Positions 9,052-17,925 of a DNA stretch of 64,000 nucleotides are shown here, piece after piece (the first letter of the stretch is position 1; every line of letters starts with the position of its first letter). Where the stretch lies: the NCBI RefSeq assembly GCF_018524365.1, contig NZ_JAEKFT010000004.1, forward strand, positions 124,001 through 188,000, written 5' to 3'. The stretch comes from Denitromonas iodatirespirans (lineage in GTDB: Bacteria > Pseudomonadota > Gammaproteobacteria > Burkholderiales > Rhodocyclaceae). The notes below the pieces were generated by a model. It did no database searches. It saw only the letters and a program-made list of their open reading frames with translations, and was not told where the DNA came from. Both the position numbers and the translations under genes were made by a program.

Positions 9052-9067
9052 AGCAAGGCCGATGCCA
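9052..9067 (-). promoter_or_regulatory. Sigma-54 promoter of the nifV operon
   Basis: On the minus strand it reads TGGCAT-CGGCC-TTGCT, matching the -24/-12 consensus TGGCAC-N5-TTGCW with one change. It ends 24 bases from the nifV start. A near-consensus IHF site on the plus strand at 9073-9085 (CAA-N4-TTGTTA, one mismatch) lies between it and the NifA site. Confidence 0.85.
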
Positions 9068-9129
9068 CTCCACAAGTCTTTGTTAAATAGACGCTTTACT
9101 GCCGACCCTTGGTGAATTGTCGGGTCGTT

Positions 9130-9145
9130 TGTGGCAAACCCGACA
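9130..9145 (-). promoter_or_regulatory. NifA upstream activator sequence for nifV
   Basis: Perfect TGT-N10-ACA (TGTGGCAAACCCGACA). It sits about 77 bases upstream of the sigma-54 promoter and is embedded in a longer inverted repeat that starts with TGTCGGGT at 9118. Confidence 0.8.
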
Positions 9146-9186
9146 AGCGTCTGTCCCTTGTCCGGTAGCCGGCGCGGCTGCGGCGC

Positions 9187-10155
9187 TCACACGCCGTAGG
9201 GCGAATGCAGCCACCCGCGCACCACCTCGATGTCCCGATCCGGCAGATAGGCAAAGCCGGAAAGCATGTCTTCAACCACGCTTCGGGCCACCCAGTGCGG
9301 CACCGCCTTGGTGGTCAGCATGTGGAAGTACCAGGCCATGGGATAGCCGACCGCACGGTCGAAGCGGGTCAGCGCGCCGGCCAGGTCGACGCCGGAGGCC
9401 TGCGGATCGGCTTCGAAATCGGGCGGCTCACCGGCCATCGCAGGGATCGGCCGGGCGCGGAAGACCGGCTGATGATAGTGGTCGACATGTTCGCGGGTAC
9501 TGACCACCCAATGATTGGAGAAACAGGTGGCGCCATCGGCACTGCTACCGGCCCAGTCGATCAGCATGCGCTCGATGCCGGAAGGCTGGCTGCTGCGTGA
9601 GCGCATGCGCTCGAAAAAGGCGCCGATATGCTGGAGGCGGCGAAACTGAAAGCATGGCAAGCCGATCGGCACCAGACCCGGCGCACCGTCGCGCGGATCA
9701 ACGATCTCGTCGACGGTTGACGGGTGCGAGGCGAACAACCGATGGGCGCGCATTTCCTGCAACTCTTCCACTTCGAGTTGCAGGAAGGCGTCCGGATCGC
9801 CGCCGGCCGGAGCGACGAAGTAGTGGGTCTTTCCGGTCAGCCGGGTTGCATAGAGCGGCCGGCCGTCCTGGGCGTCTTCGAACGCACCCGCATCGCCGTT
9901 GCATGCGTCCAGCCCGGCCTGCGCCCATGCTTCCAGGTCGTGCATCACGGACTGTCCGTCGGCATCCACCACCCCGCCGAGACGGTACCAGCCACCACGT
10001 GTCAGCGCATGGCGGAAGCGCCATTCGGGCAACGCCGCCGCGAAAGCCTTGAGGAGCCCTGCCTCGCCCTTGCTGACCGGCGTTCTCAAGCAGCTCTCGA
10101 CAATTGCGGGCGATAGCGATTTACAGTATTCCGGCCAAGCCAGCGGTGATTTCAT
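9187..10155 (-). CDS. Conserved nif-cluster protein of unknown function
   Basis: 322 residues, no recognised domain. It begins MKSPLAWPEYCKSLSPAIVE. Histidine-rich stretches such as STREHVDHYHQPVFRARPIP and MAWYFHMLTTKAVPHWVARS could bind metal, but no known motif is met. No signal peptide or membrane helix. The start overlaps the LRV gene stop (ATGA), placing it last in the nifH operon, so it is probably NifA-regulated. Confidence 0.65.
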   Translation of the reverse strand: MKSPLAWPEYCKSLSPAIVESCLRTPVSKGEAGLLKAFAAALPEWRFRHALTRGGWYRLGGVVDADGQSVMHDLEAWAQAGLDACNGDAGAFEDAQDGRPLYATRLTGKTHYFVAPAGGDPDAFLQLEVEELQEMRAHRLFASHPSTVDEIVDPRDGAPGLVPIGLPCFQFRRLQHIGAFFERMRSRSSQPSGIERMLIDWAGSSADGATCFSNHWVVSTREHVDHYHQPVFRARPIPAMAGEPPDFEADPQASGVDLAGALTRFDRAVGYPMAWYFHMLTTKAVPHWVARSVVEDMLSGFAYLPDRDIEVVRGWLHSPYGV

Positions 10156-10931
10156 GATGAGCTTCCTCGGGGGTGACCATGCGCCGGATCGCACAGGCGG
10201 GCCGCCGCCGCATCGCGCACCTCGGGTTCGGGGTCGGTGGCGGCGACGCGGGCCAGTGCCTCCGGTAGTGCGTTGGCCACTGCCGCCAGGCGGACCCACC
10301 ATTCGGCGTCCTCCAGCATGCGCTCGGCCAGACCGGGCAGCGCCCGCTCGGCGACGATGGCCCGCACTTCGGGCGCACTGTCGCCGGCCAAGCGGCTCAG
10401 GGCGAATGCCGGCAGGCGCGCTGCGACGACCTTGCGGACTTCGCGGTCGGGGTCGCGCACCAAAGCCATCAGCTGCCCGTGCGGCAGGCGCCTGGCCACC
10501 GTGGCCCGAATGACATAGTCGGGGTCGTACATCATGCGCGGAAGCAACGGCACCGGCACCCGCGCGGCCACGGACTGGCGCACCTCTCGGTCGGGGTCGC
10601 CGATCATGCCGGCCAGCGCATCCTCGGGCAGGCGCAGGGCAACGGTGCGGCGCACGACTTCGTCCGGATCGTCCTTGAGGCGCATGACCTCGGTGAGCGG
10701 TGCGTAGCGTGCGGCGATGGCGCGACGCTCCCAGAAGATGTCGTCCAGATACGCCCCCGCCTCTTCCGGATTTGCCCGCAGAAACCGGTCGATCTGGCGC
10801 CCGCTGTGGGCCCGGATGCAGGTATCGCCCGGGATGCATCGCCCGACGTTCAGCAAGGCGGGCAGGTACACGCAGCCGGCACACAGCCCGCCGCCACGCG
10901 CCCCCTCGACGGACCCGACATCGGCGGCCAT
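10152..10931 (-). CDS. 4Fe-4S / leucine-rich-repeat-variant (LRV) protein
   Basis: 259 residues. The N-terminal cysteine cluster (CAGC at about 17-20, then C and C in GRCIPGDTC) fits the 4Fe-4S site known from the Azotobacter nif-region LRV protein. At least seven LRV repeats follow, for example DPDREVRQSVAARVPVPLL, DPDREVRKVVAARLPAFAL and DPEPEVRDAAAARL. The fold is a right-handed helical superhelix; the function in nitrogen fixation is unknown. The start MAADVGSVEG at 10931 has GAGG upstream; MRCERMAADV at 10946 is the alternative. Confidence 0.85.
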   Translation of the reverse strand: MAADVGSVEGARGGGLCAGCVYLPALLNVGRCIPGDTCIRAHSGRQIDRFLRANPEEAGAYLDDIFWERRAIAARYAPLTEVMRLKDDPDEVVRRTVALRLPEDALAGMIGDPDREVRQSVAARVPVPLLPRMMYDPDYVIRATVARRLPHGQLMALVRDPDREVRKVVAARLPAFALSRLAGDSAPEVRAIVAERALPGLAERMLEDAEWWVRLAAVANALPEALARVAATDPEPEVRDAAAARLCDPAHGHPRGSSS

Positions 10932-10935
10932 ACGC

Positions 10936-11199
10936 TCACACCTCATCGACCTTGTCGGCGATGAGGATGCCGGTGGCGACGGCGGGGTCATGGGTCAGGG
11001 TCAGGCAATGGCCGGACGCACCGGCGATCAGGTACAGGCGGTGCTCGTCCAGTGCGAGTGCGGCAGTGAAGCGCGGCGACACATCGTCATCCGAGCAGGA
11101 CGAAAAGTGCAAGGCCGGAAACCGTTCGCGCAGATCGGCGATCGACGCCTTGGCGGCCAGCGCTGCGCCCACCTCGGCCAGTTGTCGCGGGTCGATCAT
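10936..11199 (-). CDS. Small conserved nif-operon protein of unknown function
   Basis: 87 residues beginning MIDPRQLAEVGAALAAKASI, with the conserved-looking middle LRERFPALHFSSCSDDDVS and a C-terminal ILIADKVDEV. It resembles small uncharacterised proteins seen in other nif operons (possibly DUF6129, from memory, not checked). Its start overlaps the nifY stop (ATGA), and the LRV gene start lies five bases past its stop. Translational coupling suggests a fixed ratio with NifY. Confidence 0.7.
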   Translation of the reverse strand: MIDPRQLAEVGAALAAKASIADLRERFPALHFSSCSDDDVSPRFTAALALDEHRLYLIAGASGHCLTLTHDPAVATGILIADKVDEV

Positions 11200-11930
11200 G
11201 ACGACGATGCCTCGGCCTCGAGCCCGGCCGCGAAACGGGCCAGCGAGGTCGCCGGCACACCCATGATCTGGGCCAGCCAGGGCGGCGGACTGGCCAGGCG
11301 ACCCTGCAACTCGATCAACACCTCGCGCGCGGCACCTCCATCTGCCTTCTTGACCGGATGCACGCCGGCACGCACCGCCTTGGCCGCGGCCGGCCCGCCG
11401 ATGGATTGCACATAGACCAGCTGGCAATCGCCGATCAGGGCGGCGCGCGCCGCATTCTTGTCGTCGGCCGCGTCGGTGTCGGTGGTGCTGCGCACGTCGA
11501 CCAGCCGGATCTCCGCCATGCCCACCTGATAGATGAGGAAGCGATCGCAGGAGCCAAAATGCCCGTCCAGGTTCTCGCCGCGGTTGGCGGCAACGGCCAC
11601 CCGCAGCGAACCGGGCATGTCGCCGTCGGCATACGGCTGGACGACCGGAAAGTCACGGGCCTCGACGCCTTCGCCCCACAGCAGACGCACGGCGCGTTTG
11701 AGCTGCTCGTGATTCGCACTCACATGGCAGCCCTGTTCGGCGAAATCGCCGGCGAGCAGCTCACGCAAGGTATCGACCGTCACGCCGGCGAGTTTCCGCT
11801 CGGTCAACGGCGCCGCCAGGGTGTCGACCAGCGCGTCGACGAAAGCGCGGATCTCCAGGCCGTCCAGGGCGCGGGCAGCCAGCGCGATGCGCAGCGCCGC
11901 CTCGCGCGAAGCAATGGGGGTGTCGGACAT
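11196..11930 (-). CDS. nifY: NifY/NafY-type FeMo-cofactor binding protein
   Basis: 244 residues. The N-terminal helical domain resembles NafY. The C-terminal dinitrogenase iron-molybdenum cofactor domain starts at about residue 108: SLRVAVAANRGENLDGHFG, SCDRFLIYQVG, then QLVYVQSIGGPAAAKAVRAG. The histidine in DGHFGSCD corresponds to the cofactor-binding region of NifX/NafY proteins. Its job is probably to bind apo-nitrogenase or FeMo-co during insertion. It could equally be named nafY. Confidence 0.85.
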   Translation of the reverse strand: MSDTPIASREAALRIALAARALDGLEIRAFVDALVDTLAAPLTERKLAGVTVDTLRELLAGDFAEQGCHVSANHEQLKRAVRLLWGEGVEARDFPVVQPYADGDMPGSLRVAVAANRGENLDGHFGSCDRFLIYQVGMAEIRLVDVRSTTDTDAADDKNAARAALIGDCQLVYVQSIGGPAAAKAVRAGVHPVKKADGGAAREVLIELQGRLASPPPWLAQIMGVPATSLARFAAGLEAEASSS

Positions 11931-11996
11931 GATTCGCTCCTGCCAAGTGGGCTCAATGGAGCGCCGGTGCGGCGACCGGCGCTCGGTTGAACCCGC

Positions 11997-12188
11997 TTAC
12001 GCGGGGCCGATACAGCCCGACGGACAGACGTCCACACACAACGGCGAATCGGCATGACCGTCGCACTCGGTGCAGGTCGCTGCGTCAATGGTGTAGAAAA
12101 TCTTGCCCTTGTGGATGGACTTGGTCGGACACACCGGGCGACAGTCGTCGCAGGCGGTGCACATGTCGGGATCGATGGTCATTGCCAT
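11997..12188 (-). CDS. 2[4Fe-4S] ferredoxin, nif-linked
   Basis: 63 residues with two cluster motifs: CTACDDCRPVCP and CTECDGHADSPLCVDVCP. The second has the C-x2-C-x8-C-x3-CP spacing of FdxN/YfhL-type ferredoxins. The ATG at 12188 has a GGAGGAG site. It lies between nifT and nifY in the nifHDK operon and probably carries electrons for nitrogenase or cofactor assembly. Confidence 0.9.
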   Translation of the reverse strand: MAMTIDPDMCTACDDCRPVCPTKSIHKGKIFYTIDAATCTECDGHADSPLCVDVCPSGCIGPA

Positions 12189-12205
12189 GGTGGACTCCTC
12201 CTGAT

Positions 12206-12433
12206 TCAGTCCTCGGCGGCGCCGAGGCGACGAGCACGCAGGGAGATGGGCAGGCGCGGGGGGCGGGCGATGGGCTCGATGTAATAGGCACCGCCGTTGT
12301 CGAGCTTCAGTTCGCCGCCCCACTTCTCCGGGGTATCGAACTCGATCGACTCGATGCTCGCCTCGAGGTCGCGCTTGGGCAGGTAGAAGCTCAGACCGCC
12401 GTGCTCAGCCTGTCGGATCATGATGTTGGCCAT
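12206..12433 (-). CDS. nifT: NifT/FixU protein
   Basis: 75 residues, the usual size. MANIMIRQAEHGGLSFYLPK, then DLEASIESIEFDTPEKWGGE and YYIEPIARPPRLPISLRARR are typical. It immediately follows nifK in most diazotrophs. The function is undefined, and nifT is often dispensable in mutants of other species. Confidence 0.94.
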   Translation of the reverse strand: MANIMIRQAEHGGLSFYLPKRDLEASIESIEFDTPEKWGGELKLDNGGAYYIEPIARPPRLPISLRARRLGAAED

Positions 12434-12464
12434 GGTGGGCTCCTGGGTCGTGGCGGGTGGTGGC

Positions 12465-12532
12465 TTGGCCGGCCAAAGCCCGCCCTGCGAGTGACGACGT
12501 GCGCCTTTCGCCGGGCCGGCTTCAGCCGCCAA
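12465..12532. repeat. Diverged REP-like palindromic repeat between nifT and nifK
   Basis: Contains GGCCGGCCAAAGCCCGCCC and, about 30 bases on, GGGCCGGCTTCAGCCGCC. These are decayed halves of the element present intact at 14171-14227. Confidence 0.5.
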
Positions 12533-12542
12533 TGCCAGCCGA

Positions 12543-14111
12543 TCAACGAATGAGGTCGAAGTTGTAGTCCGTCGTCCCCATGCCGATGGTTTCCTTGTCG
12601 AGTTGCTCGAGCACGGCGTTGGTCAGCGTGGTGACGACCTGGATCATGCCCTCGTAGCCCATCGTCGTCTGGCGGTGCAGATGATGGCGGTCGAACAGCG
12701 GGAAGCCCAGGCGGATCAACGGCACTTCGAACGCCTCCCCCTTGTAGCGGGTGTCGCGCTGGATGTACTTGCCGTAGGAGTTGCCGATCAGGAAATCGGG
12801 CTTGTCGGTGAAGCACAAGCTGCGCAGATGCCACAGGTCGTTGCCCACATAGACCTTGCCATTGACGCCGAAGGGGCTATCGTCGAGGAGCTTCTGCATC
12901 GCCTTGCCCCAGCGCTTGTTGGCGTTGTTCGACAGGATGTGCGTGGGCTCGGCGCCGCATTCGAGCAGGATCTTGACCAGGCCCATGACGAAGTCCGGAT
13001 CGCCGTAGAGCGCGAACTTCTTGCCGTGCAGCCAGGCATGGCTGTCGGCGAGCACGTCCATGGCCCGGCCGCGCTCCTTCTCCAGCGACTCGGGGATCGC
13101 CTTGCCAGTGATCTCCGACACTTTCATCAAGAACGCGTCGGTCCAGTCGATCCCCATCGGAATGTTGAGCTTGGGGACTTCGTGGTTCCACGTGTTCTCG
13201 ACGAACTTGCGGGTCTTCTCCAGTTGAGTCGGTTGCATCAGGAAGGTGGTGCAGGCGTTCGGCGCATCCTTGATTTCGTCGATGGTGGTCCCGCCGGAAT
13301 ACATCCGGAATTCACCATCGGACGGGGTATCGAAGACTTCCGACGGATCCGACAGCAGCGTGTGGCCGACCCCCATCTCGCTCAGCATGCGCTTGATGAC
13401 GCGGTAGTTGCCCAGATAGGTCTCGAAACCCGGCACGATGTTGACCTTGCCGTTCGAGCCGACCTTCTTGTCCTCCATGCTGTTGAGCGTGAAGGAGCGC
13501 AGGATGCCCTCCTCCATGTTGTCCCAGCCGGTGGTGTGGGAGCCGACGAAGGACGGCGTATGGGCGAAGGGCACCGGATAGTCCTGCGGGATGTGCCCCT
13601 CCTTCTTCGAGTTGTTGATGAAGGCGTTGAGGTCGTCGCCGATGACCTCGGCCATGCAGGTGGTGGACACCGCGATCATGTCCGGCTGGTAGAGCGCCTT
13701 GGCGTTGGCCAGACCGTCGAACATGTTCTTCTGGCCGCCGAACACCGCGGCGTCTTCCGTCATCGAGTCGGACACACAGGAGCACGGCTCCTTGAAGTGG
13801 CGGTTGAAGTAGGTACGGAAGTAGGCCACGCAACCTTGCGAACCATGCACGTAGGGCAGGGTCTTGTGGAAACCCGAGGCGCACAGCACGGCGCCCAGCG
13901 GCTGGCAGGCCTTGGCCGGATCGACGGTCAGCGCCTCGCGCTGGAAGTTGAGGTCCTGGTACTCGGCGGTGGTGGTCCACATGAAGGTTTCCCACACCGT
14001 GTCCGCGGCGTGGCCTTCCTCGAAAGCGGCCTTCTTGTTGCCGAGCGATTCCTTGTAGTCGTCGTCGCGGAACAGCGGGTAGCAGGGCTTGATGGTGTCT
14101 GCGGTTTGCAT
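12543..14111 (-). CDS. nifK: Nitrogenase MoFe protein beta subunit
   Basis: 522 residues, full length. P-cluster ligands are Cys69 (AKACQPLGAVL), Cys94 (GSQGCVAYFRTYFNRHFKEP) and Cys152 (STTCMAEVIGDD). C-terminal blocks include FLIGNSYGKYIQRDTRYKG and LIRLGFPLFDRHHLHRQTT. It pairs with NifD in the alpha2beta2 tetramer that reduces N2. A 118-base gap with a REP-like palindrome separates it from nifD. Confidence 0.98.
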   Translation of the reverse strand: MQTADTIKPCYPLFRDDDYKESLGNKKAAFEEGHAADTVWETFMWTTTAEYQDLNFQREALTVDPAKACQPLGAVLCASGFHKTLPYVHGSQGCVAYFRTYFNRHFKEPCSCVSDSMTEDAAVFGGQKNMFDGLANAKALYQPDMIAVSTTCMAEVIGDDLNAFINNSKKEGHIPQDYPVPFAHTPSFVGSHTTGWDNMEEGILRSFTLNSMEDKKVGSNGKVNIVPGFETYLGNYRVIKRMLSEMGVGHTLLSDPSEVFDTPSDGEFRMYSGGTTIDEIKDAPNACTTFLMQPTQLEKTRKFVENTWNHEVPKLNIPMGIDWTDAFLMKVSEITGKAIPESLEKERGRAMDVLADSHAWLHGKKFALYGDPDFVMGLVKILLECGAEPTHILSNNANKRWGKAMQKLLDDSPFGVNGKVYVGNDLWHLRSLCFTDKPDFLIGNSYGKYIQRDTRYKGEAFEVPLIRLGFPLFDRHHLHRQTTMGYEGMIQVVTTLTNAVLEQLDKETIGMGTTDYNFDLIR

Positions 14112-14170
14112 TGCATATCTCCTTGCCCGCGCCGCTCATCCGCGGCGCCGGGCGCAAGAATGGGGTACCC

Positions 14171-14227
14171 GTAGGGCCGGCTTCAGCCGGCCTCCCACGT
14201 TGCTTGGCGGGTTGAAACCCGCCCTAC
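14171..14227. repeat. REP-like palindromic element in the nifD-nifK gap
   Basis: 57 bases flanked by GTAGGGC and GCCCTAC. It holds two hairpins: GGCCGGCTTCAGCCGGCC and GCGGGTTGAAACCCGC. The extragenic position and the related copies at 12465-12532 and 20266-20334 mark it as an interspersed repeat. It could influence mRNA stability between nifD and nifK. Confidence 0.75.
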
Positions 14228-14229
14228 GG

Positions 14230-15705
14230 TCAGGCAGCGATGGCCTCGTTCTCCGCGTCGCTCGTCTTCTTCCAGGGCGGCGTCATGTTGTGCCACACCG
14301 GATTGGCCAGCGCGATGTCCATGTCGCGGGCGAAGATGGCGAAGCCGTCATAGCCGTGGTAGGGGCCGGAGTAATCCCAGGAGTGCATCTGGCGCAGGGG
14401 AATGCCCATCTTCTGAAAGATGTACTTCTCCTTGATGCCGGAGCCGACCATGTCGGGTTTCAGCCGCTTGACGAACTCCTCGAGCTCGAAGCCGGTGACG
14501 TCGTCATACAGCAGGGTGGCGTCGCCCATCTCCTTGATCGTGCGGTCGTAGTCATCGTTGTGACCGAACTCGTAGCCGGTGCCGATCACCTCCATGCCGA
14601 GGTCCTCGTAGGCGCCGATGACATGGCGCGGGCGCAGGCCGCCGACGTAGAGCATCACCTTCTTGCCTTCCAGGCGCGGGCGGTACTTGGCGATGATCTC
14701 GTCCATCATCGGCTGGTAGCGCGCGATCACCTGTTCGCACTTTTCCTTGATGGAATCGTCGAAGAAGGCCGCGATCTTGCGCAGCGACTCAATGATCTTG
14801 GTCGGCCCGAAGAAGTTGTATTCCATGTAGGGAATGCCGTACTTCTCTTCCATGTGCCGACTGATGTAGTTCATCGAGCGGTAGCAGTGCAGCAGGTTGA
14901 GCTTGACCTTGGGCGTGTTCATCATCTCGGCGAGCGTGCCGTCACCCGACCACTGCGCCACCACCCGCAGGCCCATTTCCTCGAGCAGGATGCGGGTCGC
15001 CCAGGCGTCGCCACCGATGTTGTAGTCGCCGATGATCGCCACGTCGTAGGGCGTGCTCTCGTGAGGCTGCCCGTCGCGCTTGTCGAGCACCCAGTCACGG
15101 ATCGCGTCGTTGGCGATGTGGTGGCCGAGCGACTGCGACACGCCACGGAAACCTTCGCAACGCACCGGCACCACCGGCTTGTCGAAAGAGGCCGAGGCCT
15201 TCTTCGAGACCGCCTCGATGTCGTCGCCGATCAGACCGATCGGGCACTCCGACTGCACCGAGATACCCTTGTTGAGCGGGAACAGGCCCTCGATCTCCTC
15301 GATCAGCTTGGCCAGCTTCTTGTCGCCGCCGAAGACGATGTCCTTCTCCTGGAAATCCGAGGTGAAGTTCATCGTGCCGAAGCTGTCCACACCGGTCGTC
15401 CCGACGTAGTAGTTCCGGCGCCCGGCGCGGGAATACTGGCCGCAGCCGACCGGGCCGTGGGAGATGTGGATCATGTCCTTGATCGGGCCCCATACCACCC
15501 CTTTTGAACCGGCATAGGCACAACCGCGGATGGTCATCACCCCCGGCAGCGACTTGCGGTTCGAGGTGATGCACTTCTTCGATTGCTCGACACTCTGGTC
15601 ATTGACGGCCAAGTGCTTGGCACGGTCCTTCTTTGCTTTTTCGGGATAAACCTCCAGCACCTCGGCAATGAGGGCGTCGGTTTCGTCTCGGGTCAATACC
15701 GCCAT
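14230..15705 (-). CDS. nifD: Nitrogenase MoFe protein alpha subunit
   Basis: 491 residues. FeMo-co ligands are Cys274 ([16 protein letters not shown]) and His441 ([16 protein letters not shown]). P-cluster ligands are Cys62, Cys88 ([10 protein letters not shown]) and Cys154 ([11 protein letters not shown]). His195 near the cofactor appears in [16 protein letters not shown]. The start at 15705 ([10 protein letters not shown]) has an AAGGAGAA site. The 174-base gap to nifH contains a small inverted repeat (TGCGCAGATGAGCGCA) close to this site. Confidence 0.98.
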   Translation of the reverse strand: MAVLTRDETDALIAEVLEVYPEKAKKDRAKHLAVNDQSVEQSKKCITSNRKSLPGVMTIRGCAYAGSKGVVWGPIKDMIHISHGPVGCGQYSRAGRRNYYVGTTGVDSFGTMNFTSDFQEKDIVFGGDKKLAKLIEEIEGLFPLNKGISVQSECPIGLIGDDIEAVSKKASASFDKPVVPVRCEGFRGVSQSLGHHIANDAIRDWVLDKRDGQPHESTPYDVAIIGDYNIGGDAWATRILLEEMGLRVVAQWSGDGTLAEMMNTPKVKLNLLHCYRSMNYISRHMEEKYGIPYMEYNFFGPTKIIESLRKIAAFFDDSIKEKCEQVIARYQPMMDEIIAKYRPRLEGKKVMLYVGGLRPRHVIGAYEDLGMEVIGTGYEFGHNDDYDRTIKEMGDATLLYDDVTGFELEEFVKRLKPDMVGSGIKEKYIFQKMGIPLRQMHSWDYSGPYHGYDGFAIFARDMDIALANPVWHNMTPPWKKTSDAENEAIAA

Positions 15706-15879
15706 TTCAGTTCTCCTTCGACATCTGCGCTCATCTGCGCAAGACACCAAAAAACGTGACTTCGATTTCGGGCGAGGCTTGGGATGAGTGCGTGCAAAAC
15801 CCCACAGGCAACATGGCGGGTTCGCACGCCGATCGGCAGGCGTCTCTCGCGCCCAACCCAAGCGACGGATTCGCCCAGA

Positions 15880-16785
<906 letters not shown>

Positions 16786-16828
16786 TCAGTCGGTTTGCAG
16801 GAATTCATGAGTGTCGCGACTCACGTTC

Positions 16829-16844
16829 TGCACGTTGCGTGCCA
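16829..16844 (-). promoter_or_regulatory. Sigma-54 promoter of the nifHDK operon
   Basis: On the minus strand: TGGCAC-GCAAC-GTGCA, a perfect -24 half and GG-N10-GC spacing, one change in the -12 half. A near-consensus IHF site (CAA-N4-TTGAAT, one mismatch) lies at 16862-16874 between it and the NifA site. Confidence 0.88.
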
Positions 16845-16879
16845 GATCGACCGACAGCACACAAGCCGTTGAATTACCA

Positions 16880-17779
16880 ATGCAAAAAGAAAATTCGCCG
16901 GTTTCCCCCGGCGCGGCGAGGTCCGACAAAACCCCCACGCCTTGTCGGGGTACCGACAAAAGCACCCTGCCGCGCGATGCCCGCCTGCCCATCAACCGCT
17001 GCAACCTGCCGGCCGTCATCCTCGGCAGCCTGACCTACCAGCGACATCCCGCCCCGCTGCGGATCGACGGCGTCGAGCAGCTGCACCGGGATCTGTTCCG
17101 ACGGCTAGACGCCGCCCCGCCCGCCGCGCGCGCCGACGTCTTTCGCGACTACATGACCGTCGTATTCCGTCTGCAGCACCCCGAAGACATCGGCTACACC
17201 GGCAACACCGGGCGCGAAGGGCATGGCGGCCGCATCCGCGCCACCTGGGATCGCCTCCTGCGCGGCTGGAGTTTCGATGCCGACCGTCAGGAAGGCGCCG
17301 TGCTCAAGGCCTGGGTCGAGTCGCGCTTCGGCCTCGTGCCACGCTTCCATGGCGCGCCGCTGCGCGATCCGAACGGCGAGGCCTACCGCCGCTATCAAGA
17401 GATGCGCGCCCGCGGCCTGTACGGCACCAATGCCCTCGAAGCCCAACTCGACCTGGTCTATGCCTTTTGCCAGCATGCGCAGGCCAGCCGCCACCGGGCG
17501 ACCCGCTCCATCACGCTCTACCGGGGCATCAACCAGCTGGCCGACCACGAAGTGCTCGACACCGGAGCCAATGGTCACCGTCGCGTGTTGCTCAACAACC
17601 TCAACTCGTTCACCGACAACCGGGATCGCGCGGGCGAATTCGGCGACTACATCCTCACCGCCGACATCCCGGTGCCGAAGCTCCTGTTCCATGACGGGCT
17701 GATGCCGGGCGTCCTGCAAGGCGAGGGAGAGTACTTGGTGATTGGCGGCGTGATCGAGGCCAAGATCACCACCTGGTGA
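16880..17779 (+). CDS. draT: NAD+-dinitrogenase-reductase ADP-ribosyltransferase
   Basis: 299 residues. Inactivates NifH by ADP-ribosylating its arginine using NAD+. Core family blocks are INRCNLPAVILGSLTYQRHP, then SITLYRGINQLADHEVL, LLNNLNSFTDNRDRAGEFGD and GEGEYLVIGGVIEAKI, the last carrying the likely catalytic glutamate. ATG 16880 (MQKENSPVSPG) is the only ATG in this frame upstream of the conserved core that gives a normal length. The choice puts the nifH NifA site inside the draT coding region. Confidence 0.93.
   Translation: MQKENSPVSPGAARSDKTPTPCRGTDKSTLPRDARLPINRCNLPAVILGSLTYQRHPAPLRIDGVEQLHRDLFRRLDAAPPAARADVFRDYMTVVFRLQHPEDIGYTGNTGREGHGGRIRATWDRLLRGWSFDADRQEGAVLKAWVESRFGLVPRFHGAPLRDPNGEAYRRYQEMRARGLYGTNALEAQLDLVYAFCQHAQASRHRATRSITLYRGINQLADHEVLDTGANGHRRVLLNNLNSFTDNRDRAGEFGDYILTADIPVPKLLFHDGLMPGVLQGEGEYLVIGGVIEAKITTW
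16943..16958 (-). promoter_or_regulatory. NifA upstream activator sequence for nifH, inside draT
   Basis: Perfect palindromic TGT-N10-ACA (TGTCGGGGTACCGACA). It lies about 114 bases upstream of the nifH sigma-54 promoter and within codons 22-27 of draT. A second CGACAAAA / CTTGTCGG inverted pair overlaps it. Confidence 0.82.
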
Positions 17780-17806
17780 GCCGCGTGTGAGGATGCCCAC
17801 CCGCGC

Positions 17807-17822
17807 TGTGGCAAACCCCACA
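17807..17822 (+). promoter_or_regulatory. NifA upstream activator sequence for the SIR2-like gene
   Basis: Perfect TGT-N10-ACA (TGTGGCAAACCCCACA), nearly identical to the nifV site. It lies 28 bases after the draT stop. A near-consensus IHF site (CAA-N4-TTGGTT, one mismatch) follows at 17844-17856. Confidence 0.78.
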
Positions 17823-17873
17823 ATGCGGGCCACCACGACACAGCAACCCATTGGTTTACCTGGCTTTCGCCTT

Positions 17874-17889
17874 GGGCCCGGATTTTGCT
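17874..17889 (+). promoter_or_regulatory. Sigma-54 promoter of the SIR2-like / hemerythrin unit
   Basis: GGGCCC-GGATT-TTGCT: perfect -12 half, GG-N10-GC spacing, weaker -24 half. It ends 36 bases before the start codon. An alternative at TGGCTTTCGCCTTGGG lacks the essential GC at -12. Confidence 0.65.
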
Positions 17890-17925
17890 CCTTAGGCACC
17901 ACGCATCTCTTGTGGAGCCAAACCC

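Noticed and set aside
10152-10931. Repeated DPDREVR units as a DNA tandem repeat
   Set aside because: They are protein-level LRV repeats with diverged DNA, already explained by the LRV gene.
12603-14174. Open frame of 523 codons on the plus strand
   Set aside because: Exactly antisense to nifK; no recognisable protein features.
17860-17875. Alternative sigma-54 site TGGCTT-TCGCC-TTGGG
   Set aside because: Lacks the near-invariant GC at -12; the site at 17874-17889 is better.
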